From Calditerricola satsumensis (lineage in GTDB: Bacteria; Bacillota; Bacilli; Calditerricolales; Calditerricolaceae): DNA of 46,652 bases. Made by a program: the position numbers and the translations under genes. Positions 24,869-33,280 of this stretch are shown piece by piece. How positions within the stretch are numbered: position 1 is the first letter of the stretch; each line of letters begins with the position of its first letter. The notes beneath the pieces are model-generated. The model searched no databases, was not told where the DNA came from, and saw only the letters and a list, made by a program, of their open reading frames with translations. The DNA is taken from contig NZ_BMOF01000013.1 in the NCBI RefSeq assembly GCF_014646935.1, positions 1 to 46,652 of the forward strand, given 5' to 3'.

Positions 24869-26191
24869 ATGAAAAAAGCGGCGTCGCTGTTCCTCTGCTT
24901 GCTCCTCTCCCTGTCGCTGCTTTCGGCGTGCCGGCCGTCTACCGAAAGCGTGACGGCAACGCCCCGGGATGCCGGCAAAAACGGCGCGCAAGGTGCAAGC
25001 GGGGAACCGGTGGAAATCGATTTCTGGTATTCCCTGAGCGGAAAAAACGGGAAGGTGATCGAGAAGCTGGTGAACCAGTTTAATGCGTCGCAAGCGGAGG
25101 TGAAAGTAAAGGCGACATACCAGGGCGACTATTACGAGAATCACGCGAAGGTTATGGCGGCAATCGCCGCCGGAAATCCTCCCGACGTCACGATGATCGA
25201 AATCGCCTCCATCCCCGCCTTTGCCAGCAGCGGGGCGTTGCAGGATCTCACGCCGTACGTGAGGGGAGAAAACGGCGTCGACCTGAGCGATTTCATTCCC
25301 GGGTTGCTCGGAAACTCGTATTGGCAGGGGAAATTTTACGCGCTCCCGTTTAACCGCAGCACTCCGTTGCTCTACTTGAACCGGGACATGTTGAGGAAAG
25401 CCGGGCTCAACCCGGAGGGGCCCAAAACGTGGGACGAATTGCGTCAGTTTGCAAAGAAATTGACCAAAAAAGACGGCAAAGAGCAGATATGGGGGTTTGA
25501 GACCCCGATTGACATCTGGTTCTATGAAGCGCTCGTCTTTCAAAACGGCGGCGAGATTCTGAGCGAAGACGGCAAGGCCGTTCGGTTCAACACGGAGAAG
25601 GGGATCGAACCGATTCGGTTTTGGAAGGCGATGATCGACGAAGGAATCATGAAACGGCCACCGGGCGAAAAATACAACGCCTGGGAGGTGACGGAGACCG
25701 ATTTTGTGAACGGAAAGGCGGCCATGATCTTCGCGTCGACGGTGGCCCTGGGCGGGTTGCTCGAAAAGGCGCCGTTTGATGTCGGCACGGCCTTTCTCCC
25801 GGCCAAGGAGCGCTACGGCGTGCCGACCGGCGGTGCGAACCTCGTCATGCTGGCGAAATCCAGCGAGAAAGAAAAGGAGGCGGCTTGGAAATTCATGAAG
25901 TGGATGACGGACACGCAACAGACGATCGCGTGGAGCAAAGAGACCGGGTATATGCCGGTTCGTGTGTCGGCGGTCGAAAGCGAGGAAATGAAGCGGTTCT
26001 ACCGGGAACGGCCCCAGTTTAAGGTCGCCGTCGACCAGCTGCAGCATGCCAAGCCGCGCCCGATGTCTCCAGGGTACAAAGAACTGCAGGAAGTGATCAT
26101 GGCGGAACTCCAGCGGGCGGTGGTGGGGCAGGCCACCGCCGAGGAAGCGGTGCGCGCGGCCGCCGAGAAAGCGGAAAAACTGCTCAAGTGA
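24869..26191 (+). CDS. ugpB: Glycerol-3-phosphate-binding lipoprotein UgpB
   Basis: 440 residues from ATG at 24869. The signal peptide ends in lipobox LLSAC with Cys21, followed by a charged linker. The mature part is a group 1 solute-binding protein: EIDFWYSLSGKNGKVIEKLV, NQFNASQAEVKVKATYQGDY, NPPDVTMIEIASIPAFASSG, YALPFNRSTPLLYLNRDML, AAMIFASTVALGGLL and PTGGANLVML. The FWYS...NRSTP pattern is typical of UgpB. It captures sn-glycerol-3-phosphate or glycerophosphodiesters on the outer membrane face. Placement after the permeases is unlike the mal operon, where the binding protein comes first. Confidence 0.85.
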   Translation: MKKAASLFLCLLLSLSLLSACRPSTESVTATPRDAGKNGAQGASGEPVEIDFWYSLSGKNGKVIEKLVNQFNASQAEVKVKATYQGDYYENHAKVMAAIAAGNPPDVTMIEIASIPAFASSGALQDLTPYVRGENGVDLSDFIPGLLGNSYWQGKFYALPFNRSTPLLYLNRDMLRKAGLNPEGPKTWDELRQFAKKLTKKDGKEQIWGFETPIDIWFYEALVFQNGGEILSEDGKAVRFNTEKGIEPIRFWKAMIDEGIMKRPPGEKYNAWEVTETDFVNGKAAMIFASTVALGGLLEKAPFDVGTAFLPAKERYGVPTGGANLVMLAKSSEKEKEAAWKFMKWMTDTQQTIAWSKETGYMPVRVSAVESEEMKRFYRERPQFKVAVDQLQHAKPRPMSPGYKELQEVIMAELQRAVVGQATAEEAVRAAAEKAEKLLK

Positions 26192-26220
26192 AGGAACGCC
26201 CGGCAGAAAGGAGAATCGCC

Positions 26221-26955
26221 ATGAATCCGTGCGTGGCCCACCGGGGGTGGTCGGGTGCCGCCCCCGAAAACACCCTCGCCGCCATACGTCTGGCTGCGGA
26301 GGATCCGGAGATCGAGATGGTCGAGATCGACGTCCAGTTGTCCAGGGACGGCGTTCCCGTCGTCTTTCACGATTTCACCCTGGAGCGGACGACGAACGGT
26401 TCGGGACGCGTGTGCGACAGGACCGTGAGGGAACTTCAGGCCCTCGATGCCGGGAGCTGGTTTGACCGGCGGTTTGCGGGGGAAACGATTCCCACGTTGC
26501 GGGAGGTGCTGGAATGCGTCAGGGGCCAATGCAAGTTGAACATCGAATTGAAAGCCGCCGGGTTTTCCCCGCCGGGGCTTGCGGAGAAGGTCGTTTCCCT
26601 GGTCCGGGAATGCGGGATGCGCGATCAGGTGATCGTCACGTCCTTTCACCATCCGACGGCAAAACGCGTGAAAGAATTGGACCGTGGCTTGACGGTCGGC
26701 ATCATTGTGTACGGCTGCCCGACGCTGCTGCGTGAACAGATGCGGGATGTACGGGCCGATGTGCTCTCCATCGCGTATCCCTATCTGAGCAAAGAACTTG
26801 TTCAGGAGATGCTGGCCGAGGGCAAGGAACTGATCGCGTGGACGGTGGACGATCCCGAGGAGATGCGCGCCATCATGCGCCTCCATCCTTCCATTAAGAT
26901 TTGCACGAACCGACCGGACGTGTGGAAGCGGGTAAAAGGAGGGGAAAGGCGTTAA
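26221..26955 (+). CDS. ugpQ: Glycerophosphodiester phosphodiesterase
   Basis: 244 residues from ATG at 26221, with AAGGAG 8 bases upstream. Family landmarks: CVAHRGWSGAAPENTLAAI (catalytic HRG and Glu of PEN), EIDVQLSRDGVPVVFHDFTL (metal-binding Glu and Asp, catalytic His), IELKAAG, and IAWTVDD near the C-terminus. There is no signal peptide, so it works in the cytoplasm, splitting imported glycerophosphodiesters into glycerol-3-phosphate and an alcohol. It closes the ugpCAEBQ operon, and its stop codon overlaps that of the convergent glcF. Confidence 0.9.
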   Translation: MNPCVAHRGWSGAAPENTLAAIRLAAEDPEIEMVEIDVQLSRDGVPVVFHDFTLERTTNGSGRVCDRTVRELQALDAGSWFDRRFAGETIPTLREVLECVRGQCKLNIELKAAGFSPPGLAEKVVSLVRECGMRDQVIVTSFHHPTAKRVKELDRGLTVGIIVYGCPTLLREQMRDVRADVLSIAYPYLSKELVQEMLAEGKELIAWTVDDPEEMRAIMRLHPSIKICTNRPDVWKRVKGGERR

Positions 26956-28328
26956 CGCGGGGCAGCATCCAACGCCTCTGCCACCACATCGACCCAGTGC
27001 ATGGCGCGCACGGCTCCGTCCAGGCCGGCGCGGTGGAGGCCCAGCTGCATCTGCAGCAGGCAGCCGGGGTTGCCGGTGGCGACGAGATCGGGGGAAAGGC
27101 GCGCCACATGGCCCATCTTCCGTTCCAGGATGCGCCCGGCCATCTCCGGCTGGGTGAGGTTGTAGACGCCGGCCGAGCCGCAGCAGCGGTCCGCTTCGGG
27201 CAGCTCGCGGAAGGTGACGCCGGGGATGGACGAGAGGAGCTGGCGCACCTCCCGATGAACCCCCATGACGTTGCGCAGGTGGCAGGAGTCCTGGTACGTG
27301 ACCGTCGCCTCCACGCGGCCGAGGGGCAGCGGCCGGCCGCAGCTTGCGAGGAGCTGGCTGGCGTCGCGCACCCGTTCGCCCATCCAGCGCGCCCCCTCGT
27401 CGTCCGGCAGGAGATGGGCGTATTCCTGGAGCATCGCCCCGCAGCCGCCGGCGGCGAGGACGACGAAATCGACGCCGGCGCGGCGGAAGGCTGCGATGTT
27501 CCGGCGAGCCAGCTGGCGCGCCAACGCCGTGTCGCCGGTATGGGCGTGCAGGGCGCCGCAGCAGGTCTGCTCCGGCGGGATGATGACCTCGAAGCCCGCT
27601 TCGGAAAGGAGCCGCGCCAGGTTCACGTTGGTTTCGGTGTACAGCACGTCCATCACGCACCCGCGAAAGAGGCCCACGGTGGCCACGGGGGCACCCTTCG
27701 CCGGGATGCGCGTGCCGATCGTCTCGACGACCCCGCGGGGGGACGGCACGGGCAAGACGGCCTCCATGTCGCGCAGATGGGCCGGCAGGAGGCGGAGCAG
27801 GCCGCTTTTGCGCACGACCCTTTGCAGGCCGCTCGTCTGGTAGAACCGCAGCAGGCGGCCCAGCCGCTGCAGCCGCCGCGGATGGGGAAACACGCCGGCG
27901 AAAACCACCTTGCGCGCAAGGCGGATGGGCCACGGCGTCGGCGCATGGGCGGCGAGGGCCTCGCGGGCCTGCTCAAGGAGGCGGCCGTAGCGAACGCCCG
28001 AGGGGCAGGCCGGCTCGCAGGCCCGGCAGCCGAGGCACAGGTCGAGCTGAGAGCGAAAGGCCTCGTCGGGGACCAAGAAACCGTCCTTGACCGCCTTCAT
28101 TAGCGCGATGCGCCCGCGGGGCGACGCCGCCTCGTACCCCGTCTCCTGAAACGTGGGGCAGGCCGGCTGGCAAAACCCGCAGCGCATGCAGTTTTCCAGC
28201 TCGTCGGCGTCGAGGGCCTCCTGGAGGTGCTTCCATAGCCGGGCGGTCCGGGCCTCGAGGGAAGGCTCTTCTTTCGTTTCCAACGAGGTCGCCATGGCGT
28301 TCGGGTTAGGCGTGGACGTGGGGGACAC
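26952..28328 (-). CDS. glcF: Glycolate oxidase iron-sulfur subunit GlcF
   Basis: 458 residues from GTG at 28328, chosen because GGAAGGTGATC lies just upstream; it overlaps the glcD end by 23 bases. An ATG at 28295 has no visible ribosome site. Two 4Fe-4S motifs, CMRCGFCQPACP and CLGCRACEPACP, lie near residues 47-58 and 98-109. Two CCG domains follow, with CVMDV...TCCGALHAHTG and CHLRNVMGVH...DRCCGSAGVYN. The protein passes electrons from GlcD to the respiratory chain. Its stop codon is shared in antiparallel with ugpQ (GTTAAC). Confidence 0.88.
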   Translation of the reverse strand: MSPTSTPNPNAMATSLETKEEPSLEARTARLWKHLQEALDADELENCMRCGFCQPACPTFQETGYEAASPRGRIALMKAVKDGFLVPDEAFRSQLDLCLGCRACEPACPSGVRYGRLLEQAREALAAHAPTPWPIRLARKVVFAGVFPHPRRLQRLGRLLRFYQTSGLQRVVRKSGLLRLLPAHLRDMEAVLPVPSPRGVVETIGTRIPAKGAPVATVGLFRGCVMDVLYTETNVNLARLLSEAGFEVIIPPEQTCCGALHAHTGDTALARQLARRNIAAFRRAGVDFVVLAAGGCGAMLQEYAHLLPDDEGARWMGERVRDASQLLASCGRPLPLGRVEATVTYQDSCHLRNVMGVHREVRQLLSSIPGVTFRELPEADRCCGSAGVYNLTQPEMAGRILERKMGHVARLSPDLVATGNPGCLLQMQLGLHRAGLDGAVRAMHWVDVVAEALDAAPR

Positions 28329-29742
28329 GGTGGATCACCTTCCGTTTCCGCCCGTCCGGCGGAAAGATCTTGCCCGGATTCAGGAGCCCCTGGGGATCAA
28401 AGGCGCGCTTGATCCCTTTCAGCACCTCCAGCCCGGCCGCTCCCACCTTCCATTCAAGGTACGGCGCTTTGACCGCGCCGACGCCGTGCTCCCCGGTGAT
28501 GGTCCCGCCCAGTTCGATGGCCGCGGCAAAAATCTCCTCGAAGGCCTGCTCCACGCGGGCGATTTCGTCCGGGTCGCGGGCGTCGGTCGGGCAGGTGGGA
28601 TGGAGGTTGCCGTCGCCGGCGTGGCCGAAGGTGCAGATGAGGAGGTCGTACTTTTTCGCGATCTGCGTAATGCGCTCGACCATCGGGGCGATCTGCGCGC
28701 GCGGCACGGTGGCGTCTTCGAGGATCGTCGTCGGCCGCAGGCGGGCCAAAGCAGACAGGGCGGCGCGGCGGGCCGTGCGCAGCGCCTCTCCCTCCTCCTC
28801 GGTGGCCGCCACCCGGACTTCGCGCGCGCCGCACGCTTCGCAGATGGCGGCGATGCGCTGCAGGTCGCGCTCCACGACCGCCTCCGGGCCGTCCTGCTCG
28901 ATCAGCAGGAAGGCGGCGATGTCGGTGGGAAGGCCGACGCGCGCGTAATCTTCGACCACCTGGACCGTGGCCCGGTCCATAAACTCCAGCGTGCACGGGA
29001 TGATGCGGTGGGCAATGATGCTGGAGACGGCGCGGGCGGCGCCGTACAGGTCGTCAAAGAGGGCGCTCATCACTTTGCGGTGCTCCGGCTTGGGCAAAAG
29101 GCGCAGCGTCGCCTCGGTGATAACGGCCAGCGTCCCTTCCGAGCCGACGAGGAGGCGGGTCAGGTCGTAGCCGGCCACATCCTTGACCAGCTTGCCGCCG
29201 GTGCGGATCACCTCGCCCGACATCAGGACCGCCTCGAGGCCGAGGACGTAGTCCTTCGTCGTGCCGTACTTGAGCCCGCGCAGGCCGCCGGCGCATTCGG
29301 CGATGTTGCCGCCGATGGTGGCGATGCGCATGCTGCCGGGGTCGGGCGGGTAGAACAGACCGCGGGCCTCGACGGTCTGGTGCAGGTGCTGCGTGATGAC
29401 GCCCGGCTGCACCGTCGCCGTCAGGTTTTCCTCGTCGATTTCAAGGATGCGGTTGAGCCGCGTCAGCACGAGGACGATGCCGCCCGCCACGGGGACGGTG
29501 CCCGCGCTCAGGTTGGTCCCGCTGCCCCGGGGGATGACGGGGATGCCGTAGCGGCTGGCGATGCGCAGCACCGCGGCCACTTCCTCCGTCGAACCCGGAA
29601 AGACGACGGCGTCGGGCATGGCCTGAACGAGCGGCGTGGCGTCGTAGGAATAGGCGACGAGGGCCTCCGGATCGTCGCGGACATGGTCGGCGCCGAGGGC
29701 GGCGAGGAGTTCGCGCTTGGCCGCGTCCGGGAGCTTGCCCAT
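28306..29742 (-). CDS. glcD: Glycolate/lactate oxidase FAD subunit GlcD
   Basis: 478 residues from ATG at 29742, with AAAGGAG upstream; the longer frame would begin upstream of the promoter. The FAD-binding PCMH domain includes PVIPRGSGTNLSAGTVPV, PPDPGSMRIATIGGNIAECA and GYDLTRLLVGSEGTLAVITE. The C-terminal cap has CTFGHAGDGNLHPT (metal/substrate histidines) and ITGEHGVGAVKAPYL. It oxidises glycolate or D-/L-2-hydroxy acids such as lactate, with GlcF as partner. It is divergent from lctP copy 2, with paired palindromes between. Confidence 0.9.
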   Translation of the reverse strand: MGKLPDAAKRELLAALGADHVRDDPEALVAYSYDATPLVQAMPDAVVFPGSTEEVAAVLRIASRYGIPVIPRGSGTNLSAGTVPVAGGIVLVLTRLNRILEIDEENLTATVQPGVITQHLHQTVEARGLFYPPDPGSMRIATIGGNIAECAGGLRGLKYGTTKDYVLGLEAVLMSGEVIRTGGKLVKDVAGYDLTRLLVGSEGTLAVITEATLRLLPKPEHRKVMSALFDDLYGAARAVSSIIAHRIIPCTLEFMDRATVQVVEDYARVGLPTDIAAFLLIEQDGPEAVVERDLQRIAAICEACGAREVRVAATEEEGEALRTARRAALSALARLRPTTILEDATVPRAQIAPMVERITQIAKKYDLLICTFGHAGDGNLHPTCPTDARDPDEIARVEQAFEEIFAAAIELGGTITGEHGVGAVKAPYLEWKVGAAGLEVLKGIKRAFDPQGLLNPGKIFPPDGRKRKVIHRVPHVHA

Positions 29743-29772
29743 GGTCGGTTCGCTCCTTTCGCTTCGTCCGAT

Positions 29773-29783
29773 TGATCTGATCA
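29773..29783. promoter_or_regulatory. Palindromic operator candidate, glcD side
   Basis: TGATCTGATCA is an inverted repeat about a central T, followed at 29786 by another half-site GATCA. It lies just downstream of the glcD -10 box, a repressor position. A close relative is at 29863-29873. Confidence 0.5.
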
Positions 29784-29806
29784 CCCGATCAAAGGGGGCG
29801 CCCCTT

Positions 29807-29835
29807 ATTGTAGCCTTTGCTCGGCATATTTGCAA
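29807..29835 (-). promoter_or_regulatory. Promoter of glcDF
   Basis: On the minus strand TTGCAA (29835-29830), 17 bases, TACAAT (29812-29807). It lies 65 bases upstream of the glcD start, with the operator candidate between. Confidence 0.65.
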
Positions 29836-29862
29836 GAAGAGTCCGTCGATTGTGAGAAAAAA

Positions 29863-29873
29863 TGATCAGGTCA
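29863..29873. promoter_or_regulatory. Palindromic operator candidate, lctP2 side
   Basis: TGATCAGGTCA repeats the TGATC-N-GRTCA pattern found near glcD and abuts the -35 box of the lctP2 promoter at 29875. A further TGATCGG half-site follows at 29884. Confidence 0.45.
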
Positions 29874-29874
29874 C

Positions 29875-29903
29875 TTGACAACATGATCGGTTCCCACTAC
29901 CAT
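29875..29903 (+). promoter_or_regulatory. Promoter of lctP copy 2
   Basis: TTGACA (29875-29880), exactly 17 bases, TACCAT (29898-29903), 45 bases before the GTG start. Confidence 0.65.
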
Positions 29904-29948
29904 AAAAATCACATCTGATAAAAAATTCAGAACAGGAGGTGCCCGGAG

Positions 29949-31625
29949 GTGACCTGGGAACAGGTGTACGCGCCGGTGGGCGGTCGCCTGTGGCTGTCGG
30001 CGCTCGTCGCCCTGATCCCCATCGCCTTTTTCTTTTACGCCTTGGCCGTGCGCCGGATGAAGGGCCACAAGGCGGGGCTGATCACCGTCGCCCTGGCCAT
30101 CCTCATCGCCGTCCTCGTCTACCGCATGCCCTTGCCGATGGCCGTGGCGGCCACCGGCTACGGCATCGCTTATGGCTTGTGGCCCATCGCGTGGATCATC
30201 GTCACCGCGGTCTTTCTCTACAAGATTACGGTCAAGAGCGGCCAGTTTGCCGTCATTCGCCAGTCCGTCGTCGCCCTTACCGAGGACCAGCGGTTGCAGG
30301 CCGTTCTCGTGGCGTTCTGCTTCGGCGCCTTCCTGGAAGGGGCGGCCGGCTTTGGCACGCCGGTGGCCATTTCCGCGGCCCTGCTTGTGGGGCTGGGCTT
30401 CAACCCGCTGTACGCCGCCGGGCTGTGCCTCATCGCCAACACCGCGCCGGTGGCCTGGGGCGGCGTGGGCATTCCCATCACCGTCGCCGGTTCCGTCTCG
30501 GGCATCGATCCCATGCTGCTCAGCCAGATGGCCGGGCGCCAGCTGCCGCTGCTTGCCATCCTCGTGCCGTTTTGGCTGGTGGCGATCATGGACGGGTGGC
30601 GCGGCATCCGCGAAACGTGGCCGGCGGTGCTCGTGGCGGGGCTGTCCTTTGCCGTGGCTCAGTTCGTCACGGCCAACTTCATCAGCCATGAATTGCCGGA
30701 CATCACGTCGGCCCTGTTTAGCCTGCTCGTGACGGGCGGCTTTCTGAAGGTGTGGAAACCGCGCTTTGTTTTCCGGTTTGAGCACGGGCGCCCGATCCAT
30801 CTGCCCGCCCGTGAAAGCGCTGTCCGTGAGGTGGCCGCCGCCCAAAGCGGCGCGTCCTCCACCGCGGGCCAGGTGATCAAGGCGTGGTCGCCGTTTCTCC
30901 TGCTGACCGTTGTCATCTGGATCTGGAGCCTCAAGCCGGTGAAAAAGGCGTTCCAGGTGTTTACGGTGGACATTCCCGTACCCTTCCTGCACAACCTGGT
31001 GCAGAAAGTGCCGCCGGTGGTCGACAAGGTGACGCCCTATGCCGCCGTGTTCAAGCTCGATCTCGTCGGCGCCACCGGAACGGCCATCCTCTTGACGGCC
31101 CTCCTGACCCGATTCCTCGTCCGCTTGCCGTGGCGCGACTGGTTCCGGCTGTTTGCCGAGACGGTGCGCGAACTGCGCTGGCCGATCGTCACCATCGGGT
31201 CCGTGCTGGGCTTCGCGTACATCGCCAACTATTCCGGGCAGTCGGCGACGCTGGGGCTGGCGCTGGCGTCGACGGGCAGCCTGTTTCCGTTCTTCTCCCC
31301 GGTGCTCGGGTGGCTGGGCGTCTTTCTCACCGGCAGCGACACGTCATCGAACGCGCTGTTTGGCAACCTGCAAAGGGTGACCGGCGAAGGCATTGGCACC
31401 GATCCGACGCTGCTCGTGGCCGCCAACAGCACCGGCGGCGTGACGGGCAAGATGATCTCGCCCCAGTCGATCGCGGTGGCGTCGGCCGCGGTGGGGCTGG
31501 TGGGGAAGGAGTCCGACCTGTTCCGGTTTACGTTGCGGCATTCGCTGGCGTTGCTCCTCGTCCTGTGCGTGCTGACCGTGCTTCAGGCGTATGCCTTCCC
31601 GTGGATGATCCCGAACGGTCGCTAA
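29949..31625 (+). CDS. lctP: L-lactate/glycolate permease, LctP family (copy 2)
   Basis: 558 residues from GTG at 29949, with AGGAGG 9 bases upstream. It begins [20 protein letters not shown] and shares with copy 1 the blocks [52 protein letters not shown] and [18 protein letters not shown]. About 12-14 helices are present. It is transcribed away from glcDF and followed by the GntR regulator and lutABC, so its substrate is most likely lactate and/or glycolate, imported with protons. Confidence 0.92.
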   Translation: MTWEQVYAPVGGRLWLSALVALIPIAFFFYALAVRRMKGHKAGLITVALAILIAVLVYRMPLPMAVAATGYGIAYGLWPIAWIIVTAVFLYKITVKSGQFAVIRQSVVALTEDQRLQAVLVAFCFGAFLEGAAGFGTPVAISAALLVGLGFNPLYAAGLCLIANTAPVAWGGVGIPITVAGSVSGIDPMLLSQMAGRQLPLLAILVPFWLVAIMDGWRGIRETWPAVLVAGLSFAVAQFVTANFISHELPDITSALFSLLVTGGFLKVWKPRFVFRFEHGRPIHLPARESAVREVAAAQSGASSTAGQVIKAWSPFLLLTVVIWIWSLKPVKKAFQVFTVDIPVPFLHNLVQKVPPVVDKVTPYAAVFKLDLVGATGTAILLTALLTRFLVRLPWRDWFRLFAETVRELRWPIVTIGSVLGFAYIANYSGQSATLGLALASTGSLFPFFSPVLGWLGVFLTGSDTSSNALFGNLQRVTGEGIGTDPTLLVAANSTGGVTGKMISPQSIAVASAAVGLVGKESDLFRFTLRHSLALLLVLCVLTVLQAYAFPWMIPNGR

Positions 31626-31692
31626 GGGAAACGGCCACACCGGTCGCGCAGGAGAGGGAGGAGCGAGGGCCCGGGCCTGCGCAAACGGGCGA

Positions 31693-31722
31693 TTGTTCGG
31701 ATCGCGATCGCTTCGCTACAAT
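31693..31722 (+). promoter_or_regulatory. Promoter of the GntR regulator
   Basis: TTGTTC (31693-31698), 18 bases, TACAAT (31717-31722). A palindrome GATCGCGATC (31700-31709) lies in the spacer and could be an autoregulatory site. Confidence 0.5.
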
Positions 31723-31761
31723 GAAGGCGAAGCGCGACGCTCGTGGGATGAGGTGACCGAC

Positions 31762-32514
31762 TTGAACATCCGTCCGATCCGAACGAAGAAGCTGTATGAG
31801 GAAGTGGCCGAGGAGCTCAAGCGGATGATTCGCGAGGGCGAGCTGAAGCCCGGCGACCGGCTCGCGTCGGTGAAGGAGCTGGCCGAAGCGTTCAACGTGG
31901 GGCGCTCGGCGGTGCGCGAGGCGCTGAGCGCGCTGCAGGCGATGGGGCTCATCGAGATGCGCCAGGGCGAAGGCACCTTCGTGCGCAACTACGACCCCGC
32001 CGCCCTCGCCCAGCCCATTGCGTCGGCCATGCTGATGAACCGCGAAGACATTCGGGCCTTTCTGGAGGTGCGCAAGATTCTGGAAGTCGGGGCGGTGGGC
32101 CTGGCCGCCAGTCGCCGCACGGCGGACGACCTGGCGCGCATGGAAGCGGCGCTGCGCGAGATGGAGGAGAGCCTGGGCTCCGCCGACGACTTGGGCGAGG
32201 CGGCCGACGTCCGGTTTCACCTGGCCATCGCCGAGGCGACGAAAAACCGCATCCTCATCAAGCTGATGAACACCATCGCCGACACGATGCAAGAGACGAT
32301 GCGCGAAAGCCGCCGCCTGTGGCTTTATGCCGAGGAGGCGACGGCGGAGCGCCTCTACCGCGAACACGTGCGCATCTACGAGGCGATCCGCGACCAGGAT
32401 GCGCCCTTGGCCCAGCAGCGCATGCTCGCCCATTTGGTGAAGGTGGAGGAAGTGCTCAACCAAGCGGCGGAGGATGCGGACGAGCCAACTGCGGGCCAGG
32501 ATCCGAACCCCTAA
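31762..32514 (+). CDS. lutR: FadR-subfamily GntR regulator (LutR/LldR-like)
   Basis: 250 residues from TTG at 31762, with GAGGTGA just upstream; GTG at 31753 is possible. The winged helix spans about 8-75: LKRMIREGELKPGDRLASVK, ELAEAFNVGRSAVREALSAL and EMRQGEGTFVRNYD. A C-terminal all-helical FCD ligand domain (about 95-235) carries the metal-binding pattern seen in DVRFHLAIAEATKN...EHVRIYEAI. In relatives the ligand is L-lactate or a related acid, and binding releases DNA. It lies between lctP2 and lutABC, 39 bases before lutA, so it probably controls both, and perhaps glcDF and lctP1. Confidence 0.85.
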   Translation: MNIRPIRTKKLYEEVAEELKRMIREGELKPGDRLASVKELAEAFNVGRSAVREALSALQAMGLIEMRQGEGTFVRNYDPAALAQPIASAMLMNREDIRAFLEVRKILEVGAVGLAASRRTADDLARMEAALREMEESLGSADDLGEAADVRFHLAIAEATKNRILIKLMNTIADTMQETMRESRRLWLYAEEATAERLYREHVRIYEAIRDQDAPLAQQRMLAHLVKVEEVLNQAAEDADEPTAGQDPNP

Positions 32515-32553
32515 AGGAAAAACGGCGCCCTGTGCCCAAGAGGAGGGAAAGCC

Positions 32554-33279
32554 ATGCGTGTTGCCCTCTTTGTCACCTGTTTGATTGACGCCTTTTTTCC
32601 GGAAGTGGCCAAAAGCGCCGTCCGCGTGTTGAGGCGCCACGGGGTGGAGGTGGACGTGCCGCGAACGCAAACGTGCTGCGGCCAGCCGGCCTACAACAGC
32701 GGCTACCGCGAAGAGGCGCGGGAGGTGGCCAAGCAGCTGATCCGCGCCTTTGACGGCAGCGCCTGCGTGGTCACGCCGTCGGGGTCGTGCGCGGCGATGG
32801 TCCGCTGCGAATACCCGCGGCTGTTTGCTGACGATCCCGAGTGGCGGCCGCGTGCCGAGGCGCTGGCGGCCAAAACCTATGAATTTTCCGAGTTTCTCGT
32901 GAACGTCTTGGGCGTGGAGGACCCCGGAGTGACCTTTCCGGCGCGGGCGACGGTCCACGCGTCCTGCCACATGACGCGGGGGCTGGGGGTGAAGGACGAA
33001 CCCCTGTGCCTGCTCAAACGGGTCAAGGGCTTGGAGCTGTGCCCGCTCCCTTACCGGGAGGACTGCTGCGGGTTTGGCGGCACCTTCGCCGTGAAGATGG
33101 CCGGCATTTCCGCGGCCATGGCCGATGAGAAGATCGACCATATCGAGGAGACGGAAGCCGAGGTGCTCATCGGCTCGGACATGGGCTGCCTGTGGCACCT
33201 GGGCGGGCGCCTGAGCCGACGGGGGAAGCCGCTGCGCGTGCTGCACGTGGCCCAGGTCCTCGACGGGGGGAGGGAGTAG
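32554..33279 (+). CDS. lutA: L-lactate utilisation protein LutA
   Basis: 241 residues from ATG at 32554 with GAGGAGGGAAAG upstream. The protein consists of two CCG (cysteine-rich) domains: RVALFVTCLIDAFFPEV with TQTCCGQPAYNSGY, and VHASCHMTRGLGV with EDCCGFGGTFAVK. It has no classical ferredoxin motif. With LutB and LutC it forms the iron-sulfur complex that oxidises L-lactate to pyruvate in Bacillus subtilis. One base separates it from lutB. Confidence 0.93.
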   Translation: MRVALFVTCLIDAFFPEVAKSAVRVLRRHGVEVDVPRTQTCCGQPAYNSGYREEAREVAKQLIRAFDGSACVVTPSGSCAAMVRCEYPRLFADDPEWRPRAEALAAKTYEFSEFLVNVLGVEDPGVTFPARATVHASCHMTRGLGVKDEPLCLLKRVKGLELCPLPYREDCCGFGGTFAVKMAGISAAMADEKIDHIEETEAEVLIGSDMGCLWHLGGRLSRRGKPLRVLHVAQVLDGGRE

Positions 33280-33280
33280 G

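Noticed and set aside
31700-31709. GATCGCGATC as a strong operator
   Set aside because: It is a perfect palindrome in the GntR promoter spacer, but in GC-rich DNA such short palindromes are frequent; kept only as a possibility under the promoter entry.
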